A stretch of DNA of 19,244 nt from Oscillospiraceae bacterium (GTDB taxonomy: Bacteria > Bacillota_A > Clostridia > Oscillospirales > JAAYXM01): assembly GCA_017408185.1 (NCBI GenBank), contig JAFQVE010000251.1, positions 1 to 19,244 of the forward strand, written 5' to 3'. The notes under the pieces are model-generated. The model made no database searches. It was not told the origin of the DNA and worked only from the letters and a program-made list of their open reading frames with translations. The position numbers and the translations under genes were made by a program. Positions 13,880 through 19,244 of the stretch are shown piece by piece. Numbering within the stretch: the first letter of the stretch is position 1; the number at the start of each line of letters is the position of its first letter.

Positions 13880-14054
13880 AACAAGCCCCCACCTTTCTTT
13901 GCTGTCTGATCTCCTCTTTTTTTCTGTCCAGAAGTGCTCGTCCTCCCGGTTGCGCTAAAATGCCGTTAATTAAATCCAACGTCGCTGCGGCGAGCGATTC
14001 CCGTTGATATTGAGACATTAAATTCAAATCCATATGTATACGGCTTTCATCCAT
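13872..14054 (-). CDS. Small phage protein of unknown function, 60 aa
   Basis: I start at ATG 14054 (MDESRIHMDLNLMSQYQRES) because CGGAGG lies 8-9 nt upstream; a longer frame lacks a site. The protein is mostly helical (LAAATLDLINGILAQPGG, ALLDRKKEEIRQQRK) and ends CCG. It overlaps the next gene by 8 nt. A strong plus-strand promoter begins 22 nt upstream on the opposite strand. Not recognised. Confidence 0.55.
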   Translation of the reverse strand: MDESRIHMDLNLMSQYQRESLAAATLDLINGILAQPGGRALLDRKKEEIRQQRKVGACCG

Positions 14055-14075
14055 TCCGAAAAACCTCCGTTTCGT

Positions 14076-14104
14076 TTGACATATTTTCTTATTTGTGCTA
14101 TGAT
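14076..14104 (+). promoter_or_regulatory. Near-consensus sigma-A promoter, plus strand, antisense to the early operon
   Basis: TTGACA (14076-14081), exactly 17 bp, TATGAT (14099-14104). A terminator hairpin follows within about 50 nt, so it most likely drives a short non-coding RNA. Confidence 0.7.
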
Positions 14105-14110
14105 GAAAAT

Positions 14111-14166
14111 ACATATTATTTCCTTTGCGGCTGTTTCCGGCTCCACCCGGGACGGCCGCTTTTCTT
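14111..14166 (+). ncRNA. Candidate small antisense RNA
   Basis: From a predicted start about 7 nt after the TATGAT box the transcript would have an A/U-rich 5' part and then a strong hairpin: nine pairs 14127-14135 with 14151-14159 (two G-U), a one-base bulge, four more pairs 14137-14140 with 14147-14150, loop CTCCAC, then TTTTCTTATT. That is an intrinsic terminator. Length about 55 nt. There is no ribosome binding site or open frame in it. It lies in the gap between the 60-aa and 118-aa genes and touches the 3' end of the latter, so the opposing operon mRNA would pair with it. Target and function are unknown. Confidence 0.5.
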
Positions 14167-14521
14167 ATTCCTCTTCAAACCTTCCTTTTTCACTTGCAAA
14201 AAATCCCTGAAGATATAAGTCGTGAAGCTTCTTCGCCTGAGACTTGATTTTATTAAGAGTTTTTTCCGCAATAATTATCTTGCCTACAAACTGAACCGTC
14301 ACCGCTCCAATCGGGAAGCGTAAGACAATTTTCGTCTCTCGGTGTAACTTCTTGTCTTCTTCATCGTCAAACATGCTTGTCTGCCCTCTCGCAATCATAT
14401 CCCGCTCGATTTCAACCTCAATCGGATATTTCGCAGGTTTAAACTTACCTATCAGCCCGTTCTCCGCCAGCAATCCGTTGAACTTTTCAAGCTGTTCACC
14501 GAATAAATCAAACTCGCCCAT
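14165..14521 (-). CDS. Phage protein of unknown function, 118 aa
   Basis: Starts MGEFDLFGEQLEKFNGLLAE after a GAGGTAAGG site. A helical N-terminus is followed by an acidic patch (SMFDDEEDKKLHRE), a beta-rich middle (TKIVLRFPIGAVTVQFVGKI) and a basic helical C-terminus ending in an acidic FEEE. No family recognised. Its neighbours are small early phage genes in the same operon; a role in early takeover or regulation would be a guess. Confidence 0.6.
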   Translation of the reverse strand: MGEFDLFGEQLEKFNGLLAENGLIGKFKPAKYPIEVEIERDMIARGQTSMFDDEEDKKLHRETKIVLRFPIGAVTVQFVGKIIIAEKTLNKIKSQAKKLHDLYLQGFFASEKGRFEEE

Positions 14522-14538
14522 CTTACCTTACCTCTTTC

Positions 14539-14952
14539 TTAAAATACTTTTGAGATTACTTCCGGCGAAAGCAACAGTAAAAATAACAGAATAGCCCCGA
14601 TTCCCGACATCACACCTATATGGAACGCCTTCCACTCCTTGCGATTGGGTTTATCCTCCTTCTCAAGAGGATTGTTATAAAGTTCTTCGCAAAAATCTTC
14701 TCTTTTTCCGTTTGCTTCCTCCATACGATCTAATTTGTTTTCCATCTTTTCAAGAAGCTCGTAGATTCTATGTTGTTCGGTTATCCTTTTTGCTAACTCA
14801 CGCCTCCACATATCTCTTTGCTCCCTCAGATCCTCAACTTCCCTCAAAAGGCACTTTTTTCTTAGCGTCTCGATGTCCTCTTCTTCCTCGATTTCCTCCC
14901 AGAAGTTGTTTTCACCGAGTTCCTGTTCGTCTGTTAATTCATACTTTTTCAT
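14539..14952 (-). CDS. Coiled-coil, tail-anchored membrane protein, 137 aa
   Basis: I use the ATG at 14952 (MKKYELTDEQELGENNFWEE) with GGAGG 7 nt upstream; the longer open frame above it covers another real gene in a different frame. Residues ~1-30 are very acidic (EEIEEEEDIETL). Residues ~35-95 form a coiled coil (LREVEDLREQRDMWRRELAK, then IYELLEKMENKLDRMEE). A single transmembrane helix closes the protein (HIGVMSGIGAILLFLLLLSP). A membrane-tethered coiled coil expressed early suggests a host-interaction or exclusion function, but this is a guess. Not recognised. Confidence 0.65.
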   Translation of the reverse strand: MKKYELTDEQELGENNFWEEIEEEEDIETLRKKCLLREVEDLREQRDMWRRELAKRITEQHRIYELLEKMENKLDRMEEANGKREDFCEELYNNPLEKEDKPNRKEWKAFHIGVMSGIGAILLFLLLLSPEVISKVF

Positions 14953-14978
14953 ATCATTTCCTCCATATTTTTCTTTTT

Positions 14979-15158
14979 CTAAATAAGTTTCTGTGCAAAT
15001 TGATAAACCGTGATACTCGGCTTTCCGTCCAGATATTCCACCGCCTTGTTGTATCCGATGTGCAAATAGCTTCTGATATCGTTTACTCCGAGCATCATCT
15101 TCCCTGTGCGTTCTATGATGTCCGCTACCGTTTCGCGGAAATAAGGCTTTTCTCGCAT
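14979..15158 (-). CDS. Small helix-turn-helix phage protein, 59 aa
   Basis: ATG at 15158 with AAAGGGG 7 nt upstream. Starts MREKPYFRETVADIIERTGK and continues with MMLGVNDIRSYLHIGYNKAV, EYLDGKPSITVYQFAQKLI. The GVNDIRSYLHIGYNKAVEYL segment is a helix-turn-helix of the kind seen in small excisionase- or AlpA-like proteins of clostridial phages. It is the second gene of the early operon, right after the Cro-like gene. A regulatory or excision role fits. Confidence 0.7.
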   Translation of the reverse strand: MREKPYFRETVADIIERTGKMMLGVNDIRSYLHIGYNKAVEYLDGKPSITVYQFAQKLI

Positions 15159-15172
15159 TATCTATCCCCTTT

Positions 15173-15355
15173 CTAATCTTCGAATAATTCATCAATGCTA
15201 CAGCCCAAAACTTCTGCGAGCTTTGGGAGTTTCTCGGTTCGCGGAACTGATGTTTCTGCCTCCCATCCGGCCACACACGGCTGAGTTGTCCCTATGGCTT
15301 CTGAAAGGGCTGCTTGGGTCAACCCCGCCTTCTCTCTCAATTGCTTTATTTTCAT
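15173..15355 (-). CDS. Cro-like HTH transcriptional regulator
   Basis: A 60-aa single-domain HTH_3 (XRE) protein. Residues 1-57 are the whole fold: MKIKQLREKAGLTQAALSEA, GTTQPCVAGWEAETSVP, LPKLAEVLGCSIDELFED. The recognition helix starts at TQPCVAGWE. It is the first gene of the early operon, read away from the repressor, exactly where Cro lies in lambdoid-type switches, so it likely represses the repressor promoter and tunes its own. Its promoter at 15392-15420 is a perfect consensus and carries an operator over the -10. GGGAGG stands 11 nt before the ATG, a slightly long spacing. Confidence 0.9.
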   Translation of the reverse strand: MKIKQLREKAGLTQAALSEAIGTTQPCVAGWEAETSVPRTEKLPKLAEVLGCSIDELFED

Positions 15356-15384
15356 AATTTACAACGCCTCCCTTTTATAAAGTT

Positions 15385-15399
15385 TACTTATATTATAAA
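15385..15399 (-). promoter_or_regulatory. Operator on the Cro side
   Basis: TTTATAATATAAGTA on the minus strand, identical over 15 bp to the plus-strand sequence at 15481-15495. Each copy continues into the layout TTTATAA-11 nt-TTTATAA, i.e. two half sites one and three-quarter turns apart. Isolated TTTATAA elements also occur at 15426-15432 and 15374-15380. Confidence 0.7.
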
Positions 15400-15420
15400 G
15401 CCACCTTATACCATTGTCAA
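15392..15420 (-). promoter_or_regulatory. Early (Cro-side) promoter, perfect sigma-A consensus
   Basis: On the minus strand TTGACA (15415-15420), 17-bp spacer, TATAAT (15392-15397). It drives the early operon from the Cro-like gene leftward. The operator at 15385-15399 covers the -10 box. Confidence 0.85.
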
Positions 15421-15458
15421 GTGTTTTTATAAATTTTCTTTATATTTTTATTTTGTGC

Positions 15459-15488
15459 TTTACACGTCCCATAAGTCGCATTTATAAT
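15459..15488 (+). promoter_or_regulatory. Repressor promoter
   Basis: TTTACA (15459-15464), 18-bp spacer, TATAAT (15483-15488). Weaker than the opposing early promoter. The -10 lies inside the plus-strand operator. Confidence 0.7.
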
Positions 15489-15495
15489 ATAAGTA
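15481..15495 (+). promoter_or_regulatory. Operator on the repressor side
   Basis: TTTATAATATAAGTA, an exact inverted copy of the operator at 15385-15399, again overlapping a -10 box. The symmetry predicts that the repressor and the Cro-like protein recognise the same sites. Confidence 0.7.
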
Positions 15496-15523
15496 TAGTT
15501 TATAATATGACAGGGTGATTATG

Positions 15524-16129
15524 ATGTTGCGTTTGAAAGAAATCAGAAAAGAAAATAAAAAAAGCCAAGAAGAATTAGCTAAACTCTTAGGCGTTACTCA
15601 AGCCACTCTTTCCGGCTGGGAAAATGAAAAATATGAAATTGATAATAAAAGTTTAATTACGTGCGCCGAATTATTTAACGTCTCTGTCGACTATCTTCTC
15701 GGCCTTTCTGACGAACAGGGCGAAACCGCTTCCAATGGCAAAAAAATCCCCGTACTCGGGAATGTCGCAGCAGGCTTACCTATAAGTGCTGTCGAAAACA
15801 TTCTCGATTACGAGGAAATATCCGAAGATATGTCGCGAACCGGCGAGTTTTTCGGTCTTCGTATAAAAGGAAACAGTATGGAACCTAAAATAAGCGAAGG
15901 TGATGTTGTCATAGTCAGACAACAGGACGATGTCGAAAGCGGTCAGGTTGCCATCGTTCTTATAAACGGTGACGATGCAACCTGCAAAAAGTTCGTAAAG
16001 CACGACAACGGGATAAGCCTTGTTTCATATAACCCGTCGCATCCCCCAATGTTCTTCACTCCTGAAGAAATCGAAACAAAACCCATCCGCGTTATCGGCC
16101 GCGTTGTTGAACTCCGCGCAAAGTTTTGA
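15524..16129 (+). CDS. CI/LexA-like phage repressor (HTH plus S24 autoprotease)
   Basis: A 201-aa repressor that keeps the prophage silent and self-cleaves on SOS induction. Residues 1-60 are an XRE-type HTH (MLRLKEIRKENKKSQEELAK, VTQATLSGWENEKYEI). Residues ~75-200 are the S24/LexA protease domain: cleavage site A83-G84 in GNVAAG, catalytic Ser118 in GNSMEP, catalytic Lys155 in ATCKKF, then the GDVVIVR and GQVAIV strands. Several starts are possible (GTG 15515, ATG 15521, ATG 15524). I prefer 15524 because GGTGA/AGGG lies at the best distance. It is divergent from the Cro-like gene and heads the lysogeny module. All catalytic residues are present, so induction should still work. Confidence 0.93.
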   Translation: MLRLKEIRKENKKSQEELAKLLGVTQATLSGWENEKYEIDNKSLITCAELFNVSVDYLLGLSDEQGETASNGKKIPVLGNVAAGLPISAVENILDYEEISEDMSRTGEFFGLRIKGNSMEPKISEGDVVIVRQQDDVESGQVAIVLINGDDATCKKFVKHDNGISLVSYNPSHPPMFFTPEEIETKPIRVIGRVVELRAKF

Positions 16130-16169
16130 TACCCGTTTGTTTTATTCACTATAAAAAGGAGTTGTTTTT

Positions 16170-16784
16170 ATGTACAAAGATATAATGAATCCTCTCTCTG
16201 GAGAAGCTCCGAGCGAACCTCTGTCACTCGGCTCGGATTCCAATCTGAGGCAATTTTCCCTGAAGACCGGGGATTTACTGTCACCGAGATATGGGGCGAG
16301 CTCTGTATCAGATGCTGAGACTGAGGACATAAGGATTACCAAATTGAAAGAAGATAAAAAGAGAAAAACAAACAGATCAGAAACAAAAGTGTTTTTTGTA
16401 AAATTCAAAGATTGGTTTAAGGAACATTCCCGTGCATATATTTCTGCAATTCTTGTTATTGCACTTGCCATTTCCTCTTTCTTCGCCATTTCTTTCTATA
16501 TAGAACTGAAATCCGCCGAAAAAACTATTGCCACTTATGAAACCGAATTTTCCGATGCGTTAAAAATGTACAAGGAATTGAAACGCGCATCAGACCAAAA
16601 GATGAAACGCCGCTATGAGTTAATACATGACAGGTTTCCCGACATCACCCGAACAAAATTTGAAACTATAAAATATGTATTTTCGAAACAAGGAAATAAA
16701 GACTACACCGTGAAACAACTCAAAACCCTCGGATATACCGACAGCATATCTCGCAGGATATACACACTATGGTATGAAGCTTAG
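16170..16784 (+). CDS. Membrane protein with coiled coil, lysogeny-module cargo
   Basis: A 204-aa protein directly after the repressor, with an AAAGGAG site 8 nt before the ATG. Residues 1-70 are hydrophilic, first Ser/Pro-rich (MYKDIMNPLSGEAPSEPLSL) and then very basic (KLKEDKKRKTNRSE). Residues ~90-112 are one transmembrane helix (YISAILVIALAISSFFAISF). Residues ~115-145 form a short coiled coil. The C-terminal ~50 residues look like a small HTH-type fold (FETIKYVFSKQGNKDYTVKQ, LKTLGYTDSISRRIY). The base composition of the first ~130 nt is richer in G/C than the rest, which may point to a fused segment. It would be expressed in the lysogen. Superinfection exclusion or host conversion is the usual role of genes here, but none is proven. 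Confidence 0.65.
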   Translation: MYKDIMNPLSGEAPSEPLSLGSDSNLRQFSLKTGDLLSPRYGASSVSDAETEDIRITKLKEDKKRKTNRSETKVFFVKFKDWFKEHSRAYISAILVIALAISSFFAISFYIELKSAEKTIATYETEFSDALKMYKELKRASDQKMKRRYELIHDRFPDITRTKFETIKYVFSKQGNKDYTVKQLKTLGYTDSISRRIYTLWYEA

Positions 16785-16835
16785 CAACGGTTCCCATATA
16801 CGATTAGAAATCAACAATAATAAGGAGTTCCACCC

Positions 16836-17408
16836 ATGGAAATTTTCAAACTTATTATCTCAACTATTCTGTCACTGAGCATTTGTCTTTCCTTATCCTC
16901 TTGTACGCCCGATAGTAACTACGAGACGCTTTATCACGAATTAGAGAGCGACTATTATGAATTAGAAGAGGATTATCGAAATCAAGTAGCACGGCTTGAA
17001 ACTAATTCGGAGAATTATGCCGACATAATTGAGTATTATGAATTGATTTGCAAAGAAAACGGATTTTTAACTTATGAACAAGTATATGACAGTGATTATT
17101 ATTATGTTGAGCCTGGTTCTTTGATTTATCATACTGATTTCTATTGCAAAAAAGCAAATTCCTCAAATTTGCAAATTGTTGATATTTTCTTATATTCTAC
17201 ATTAGAAGAATGTGCCGAATGTGATGCGGCTAAATATGACATACGCCTAGTAGACCCAGCCACGAAGTTGTATCACCATACATACGAAGCTTGCGCTCCG
17301 CATTTTACCAAAGATTTTAAAACTGTTTCCACGCCGTATATTGCAACCACTGAGCAGAAAGCAAAAGAAATGAAATGCGCTCCCTGCCCTATATGTATGC
17401 CCAAATAG
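16836..17408 (+). CDS. Lipoprotein with two Cys/His metal-site-like modules, lysogeny-module cargo
   Basis: A 190-aa protein with AAGGAG 8 nt before its ATG. Residues 1-23 are a signal peptide ending in the lipobox LSSC, so Cys23 should be lipidated and the protein anchored outside the membrane. Residues ~28-75 are an acidic helical stalk (YETLYHELESDYYELEED). Two related modules follow. Module 1, ~93-131, has SLIYHTDFYCKK..LEECAECD. Module 2, ~140-190, has KLYHHTYEACAPHF..KEMKCAPCPIC. Each has a Tyr-His, a Cys about 5 residues on, then a CxxC after an alpha-helix, recalling the Cys4 zinc module of the Ada N-terminus. Metal binding or disulfides are possible outside the cell. Phage surface lipoproteins often block superinfection; here that is inference. 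Confidence 0.7.
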   Translation: MEIFKLIISTILSLSICLSLSSCTPDSNYETLYHELESDYYELEEDYRNQVARLETNSENYADIIEYYELICKENGFLTYEQVYDSDYYYVEPGSLIYHTDFYCKKANSSNLQIVDIFLYSTLEECAECDAAKYDIRLVDPATKLYHHTYEACAPHFTKDFKTVSTPYIATTEQKAKEMKCAPCPICMPK

Positions 17409-17480
17409 CGCACCCCAGTATGTATTATTGCAAAGCCGTCTATTTTTATAATCACATTATAGAAAAAGGAGATGTTTTTT

Positions 17481-17834
17481 ATGAATAATTCAAAATCTAA
17501 GCTTTCATCAACACTCGAAGTTCTTTCTGGTCCTCTCTTAATGATTTTAAACACCTTTCTTATTTTCTTTCCGTTTTTTGTTTGCGGTCTGCCTGTAAGC
17601 AAAAATATCATTCTCGTAATTTGCTTCTTTCTCCCTTACATTAGTGATGTCGCTCGTTTTTTTGTTTGGTACAAATCTCTCTTTATAGTTCTGTCTATGC
17701 CTTTTGGTTTTATTCCTGTGCTGTATTACATAGCTCTTGCCTTTTATGTGCTTACTTCCCTTATCCCATTTGTTTTCAAAATCGTCACTTTCATTATTGG
17801 AATTATTGGAGCTATTTTCTTCCCGAGCAACTAA
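17481..17834 (+). CDS. Multi-pass membrane protein, lysogeny-module cargo
   Basis: A 117-aa protein. An in-frame ATG at 17472 touches the AAAGGAG site, while the ATG at 17481 is 9 nt from it, so I start there (MNNSKSKLSSTLEVLSG). After a short hydrophilic start the chain is almost wholly hydrophobic, with about four transmembrane helices (near residues 12-35, 42-60, 64-85, 88-113) and few charged residues. It is the third accessory gene between repressor and integrase. No family recognised. A membrane-based exclusion protein is one possibility. It could also pair functionally with the two genes before it, since all three are predicted at the membrane. Confidence 0.65.
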   Translation: MNNSKSKLSSTLEVLSGPLLMILNTFLIFFPFFVCGLPVSKNIILVICFFLPYISDVARFFVWYKSLFIVLSMPFGFIPVLYYIALAFYVLTSLIPFVFKIVTFIIGIIGAIFFPSN

Positions 17835-17859
17835 GAGAAACAGGGGCGCTGCAAAAAAA

Positions 17860-17879
17860 AGGAGAGCTCCTGCTCTCCT
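17860..17879 (-). terminator. Intrinsic terminator, minus-strand direction
   Basis: An 8-bp stem AGGAGAGC/GCTCTCCT with a 4-nt loop, followed on the minus strand by eight T (17852-17859). It would stop transcription coming leftward from the integrase end or the host, shielding the lysogeny genes from antisense reading. In the plus direction there is no tight T run. Confidence 0.65.
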
Positions 17880-17912
17880 CTGAACTTAAAAATTTTTACG
17901 GACGTGATTTTT

Positions 17913-18941
17913 ATGAAAAGACGACCTGACGGCAGGTGGCAAAAACGAATTAAGCTTCCGAACGGAAAAAGCAAATTGATTTACAGCTCCGCTAAAACGG
18001 AGAAAATGGCGATTCAGGATTTTAATGCGCAGATGCTCCGCCTGAACAATGAAAGCGCAAATCTCACATTGTTGGAAACTCTCGCCGATGAATGGGAGCG
18101 CGAGCACTTCCCCGAAATCGGTTATAATACGGCATGCAAGTATAGCGGATGCCTTAAAAAAATCAAGGCTTTTTTCACCGGGATTCAAATATCAAAGATA
18201 ACACCTGCCGACGTTGATTTGTTTTTAAAGGATCTGAAGAAAAATGGCTACGCCAAAGATACAGTATCAATTAACAAATCTGTACTCTCACAAATATTCG
18301 ATTTTGCAATTTATAATCGCATCATTACCACAAACCCCTGTTCTGCCGTTTCTGTTCCGAAAGGACTGCGCCAAGAGCGCAGAGAGGCCGCTACTCCGGA
18401 AGAGGTTAAAGTTGTTTTGCAATCCGTTGATAAACACTTCGGGCTGTATGCTTTTATGGCAGTTCTGACAGGGATGCGTCGTGAAGAACTCCTCGCTCTG
18501 ACTGACAACGATTTTGATTTTGATAAAAAAGAGATAACCGTAAATAAAGCAGTTGTTTTTAAACACAATCAACCGGAAATCGAGGAAACCAAAACCGAAA
18601 AGAGCAAAAGAAAAATATATTTGCCCGACGCATTGATTCCTCATATAAAGGACAAAAAGGGTTATATCTTCGGCAACGGCGAAAAGCCGATGAGTGAAAC
18701 CGCATTCAGACGGGCATATGACCGATACAGGAAAGAAACAGGTCTGAAGGTCACTTCTCATCAGCTGCGCCATTCGTACGCAACTATGCTTTACGATGCC
18801 GAGGTTGATGTCAAGACAGCACAATCACAGCTCGGCCATTCAAAGGCATCAACTACTCAAGATATTTACACCCACATCTGGCAAAAAAGGCAAGCAGAAC
18901 AGATGAATAAAATGGAAGAATACATCAATAAAATTCTATAA
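17913..18941 (+). CDS. int: Tyrosine recombinase integrase
   Basis: A 342-aa integrase that moves the phage into and out of tRNA-Thr. Residues ~1-45 are the arm-binding AP2-like domain (RRPDGRWQKRIKLPNGKSKL). Residues ~52-150 are the SAM-like core-binding domain (ETLADEWEREHFPE, NKSVLSQIFDFAIYNRIITT). The catalytic domain has Arg189 in TGMRREELL, Lys227 in ETKTEKSK, His283 and Arg286 in HQLRHSYA, His309 in LGHS and the nucleophile Tyr319 in DIYTH. All residues are intact, so it should be active. The frame is open from a GTG at 17904, but the ATG at 17913 fits the family start better. The site before it is weak (GGACGTG), implying low translation. It ends 56 bp before the attachment site, as usual. 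Confidence 0.93.
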   Translation: MKRRPDGRWQKRIKLPNGKSKLIYSSAKTEKMAIQDFNAQMLRLNNESANLTLLETLADEWEREHFPEIGYNTACKYSGCLKKIKAFFTGIQISKITPADVDLFLKDLKKNGYAKDTVSINKSVLSQIFDFAIYNRIITTNPCSAVSVPKGLRQERREAATPEEVKVVLQSVDKHFGLYAFMAVLTGMRREELLALTDNDFDFDKKEITVNKAVVFKHNQPEIEETKTEKSKRKIYLPDALIPHIKDKKGYIFGNGEKPMSETAFRRAYDRYRKETGLKVTSHQLRHSYATMLYDAEVDVKTAQSQLGHSKASTTQDIYTHIWQKRQAEQMNKMEEYINKIL

Positions 18942-18944
18942 AAG

Positions 18945-18963
18945 TAGTCAAAAATTAGTCAAA
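18945..18963 (+). repeat. Putative integrase arm-type binding sites
   Basis: TAGTCAAA at 18945-18952 and again at 18956-18963, 11 bp apart (one helical turn), between the integrase stop and the tRNA core. Position and phasing are those of arm-type sites in tyrosine integrase systems. Confidence 0.5.
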
Positions 18964-18997
18964 TGCCCTAAACTCCGCATGAATACTATATTTCAAA

Positions 18998-19046
<49 letters not shown>

Positions 19047-19048
19047 TA

Positions 19049-19090
19049 GAAACCCCTGTAACCGCAACGGTTACAGGGGTTTCTATTTTT
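19049..19090 (+). terminator. Strong terminator of the host tRNA-Thr transcript
   Basis: A perfect 16-bp stem (19049-19064 with 19068-19083), CAA loop, then TATTTTT. It belongs to the host tRNA gene and is parted from most of that gene by the prophage. Confidence 0.85.
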
Positions 19091-19205
19091 ATCCAAATGC
19101 AATTTTTCGCGATTTAGCGTGGCAAAACGGTGGAAGATAACAGCAATGCTTTTCACACATTGCTTCAAGCTTGTGCAATGTCTTATTTATTTCTGACCTT
19201 TTCAT
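19089..19205 (-). pseudogene. Remnant of a D-lyxose ketol-isomerase gene, N-terminus only
   Basis: From ATG 19205 the minus strand reads MKRSEINKTLHKLEAMCEKH then CCYLPPFCHA, and stops eight residues later at 19089-19091 beside the tRNA terminator. The MKRSxIN start and the LPPF(A/C) motif near residue 25 are the opening of the D-lyxose isomerase (DUF1498) family, whose members have over 200 residues. Everything after residue 30 is missing and the last codons do not match. AAAGG precedes the ATG. It is host DNA, probably broken by an earlier rearrangement at this tRNA. The family call rests on a short stretch. Confidence 0.5.
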
Positions 19206-19244
19206 ATTCGCCGACCTTTTGCCGCTCATTTTTTCGGGAGGCAG

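Noticed and set aside
14101..14211. Plus-strand frame starting MMKIHIISF inside the candidate small RNA
   Set aside because: Its ATG lies in the -10 box, it has no ribosome binding site and it reads through the terminator hairpin.
14955..15276. Long upstream extension of the coiled-coil membrane protein frame
   Set aside because: This DNA codes in other frames for the 59-aa HTH protein and part of the Cro-like gene, both with good ribosome binding sites.

Overview
The window is the early/integration half plus most of the head-morphogenesis half of a prophage in a Gram-positive host, most likely a gut clostridium (Oscillospiraceae/Ruminococcaceae type). The evidence is strong AGGAGG-type ribosome binding sites, sigma-A promoters (TTGACA-17-TATAAT), typical Firmicutes phage accessory genes, and short interspersed repeats of a kind I associate with this group. 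The host assignment is inference. The right prophage end is visible: an integrase, then the 3' half of tRNA-Thr(GGT) with an encoded CCA and a strong terminator, then host DNA. The left end lies outside the window.

Layout. Positions 1-8315 (minus strand) are the virion module, read right to left: terminase small subunit, scaffold, major coat protein with a C-terminal Ig-like domain, a 134-aa putative head-completion protein, a small membrane protein, a 706-aa structural protein, and two large Ala/Gln-rich candidate ejection proteins, the last running off the left edge. The order resembles P22-like podoviruses (scaffold, coat, gp4, gp10, ejection proteins). Terminase large subunit and portal are absent where they would be expected. 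Positions 8488-15355 (minus strand) are the early/middle operon: Cro-like regulator, small HTH protein, several small phage proteins, a repeat-containing C5-cytosine methyltransferase, small membrane and Cys-rich proteins, SSB, and an HUH (rolling-circle type) Rep-like protein. Positions 15356-15523 are a divergent genetic switch with two matched operators over the two -10 boxes. Positions 15524-18941 (plus strand) are the lysogeny module: CI/LexA-like repressor, three accessory membrane or lipoprotein genes, and a tyrosine integrase.

Two short plus-strand transcription units are buried in the minus-strand early operon. One has a good promoter, a strong RBS, a 23-codon hydrophobic micro-ORF and a terminator (11101-11360). 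The other is a consensus promoter followed about 50 nt later by a terminator hairpin, with no credible ORF (14076-14166). Both run antisense to the operon.

At least three families of short palindromic repeats are scattered through the prophage, between genes and inside reading frames. One lies in frame in the scaffold gene, one in a small membrane-protein gene, and one supplies the last codons and stop of SSB, whose acidic tail is missing. A fragment sits exactly where terminase large subunit and portal should be. Taken together the prophage looks partly decayed, and I infer that these repeats helped to reshape it.
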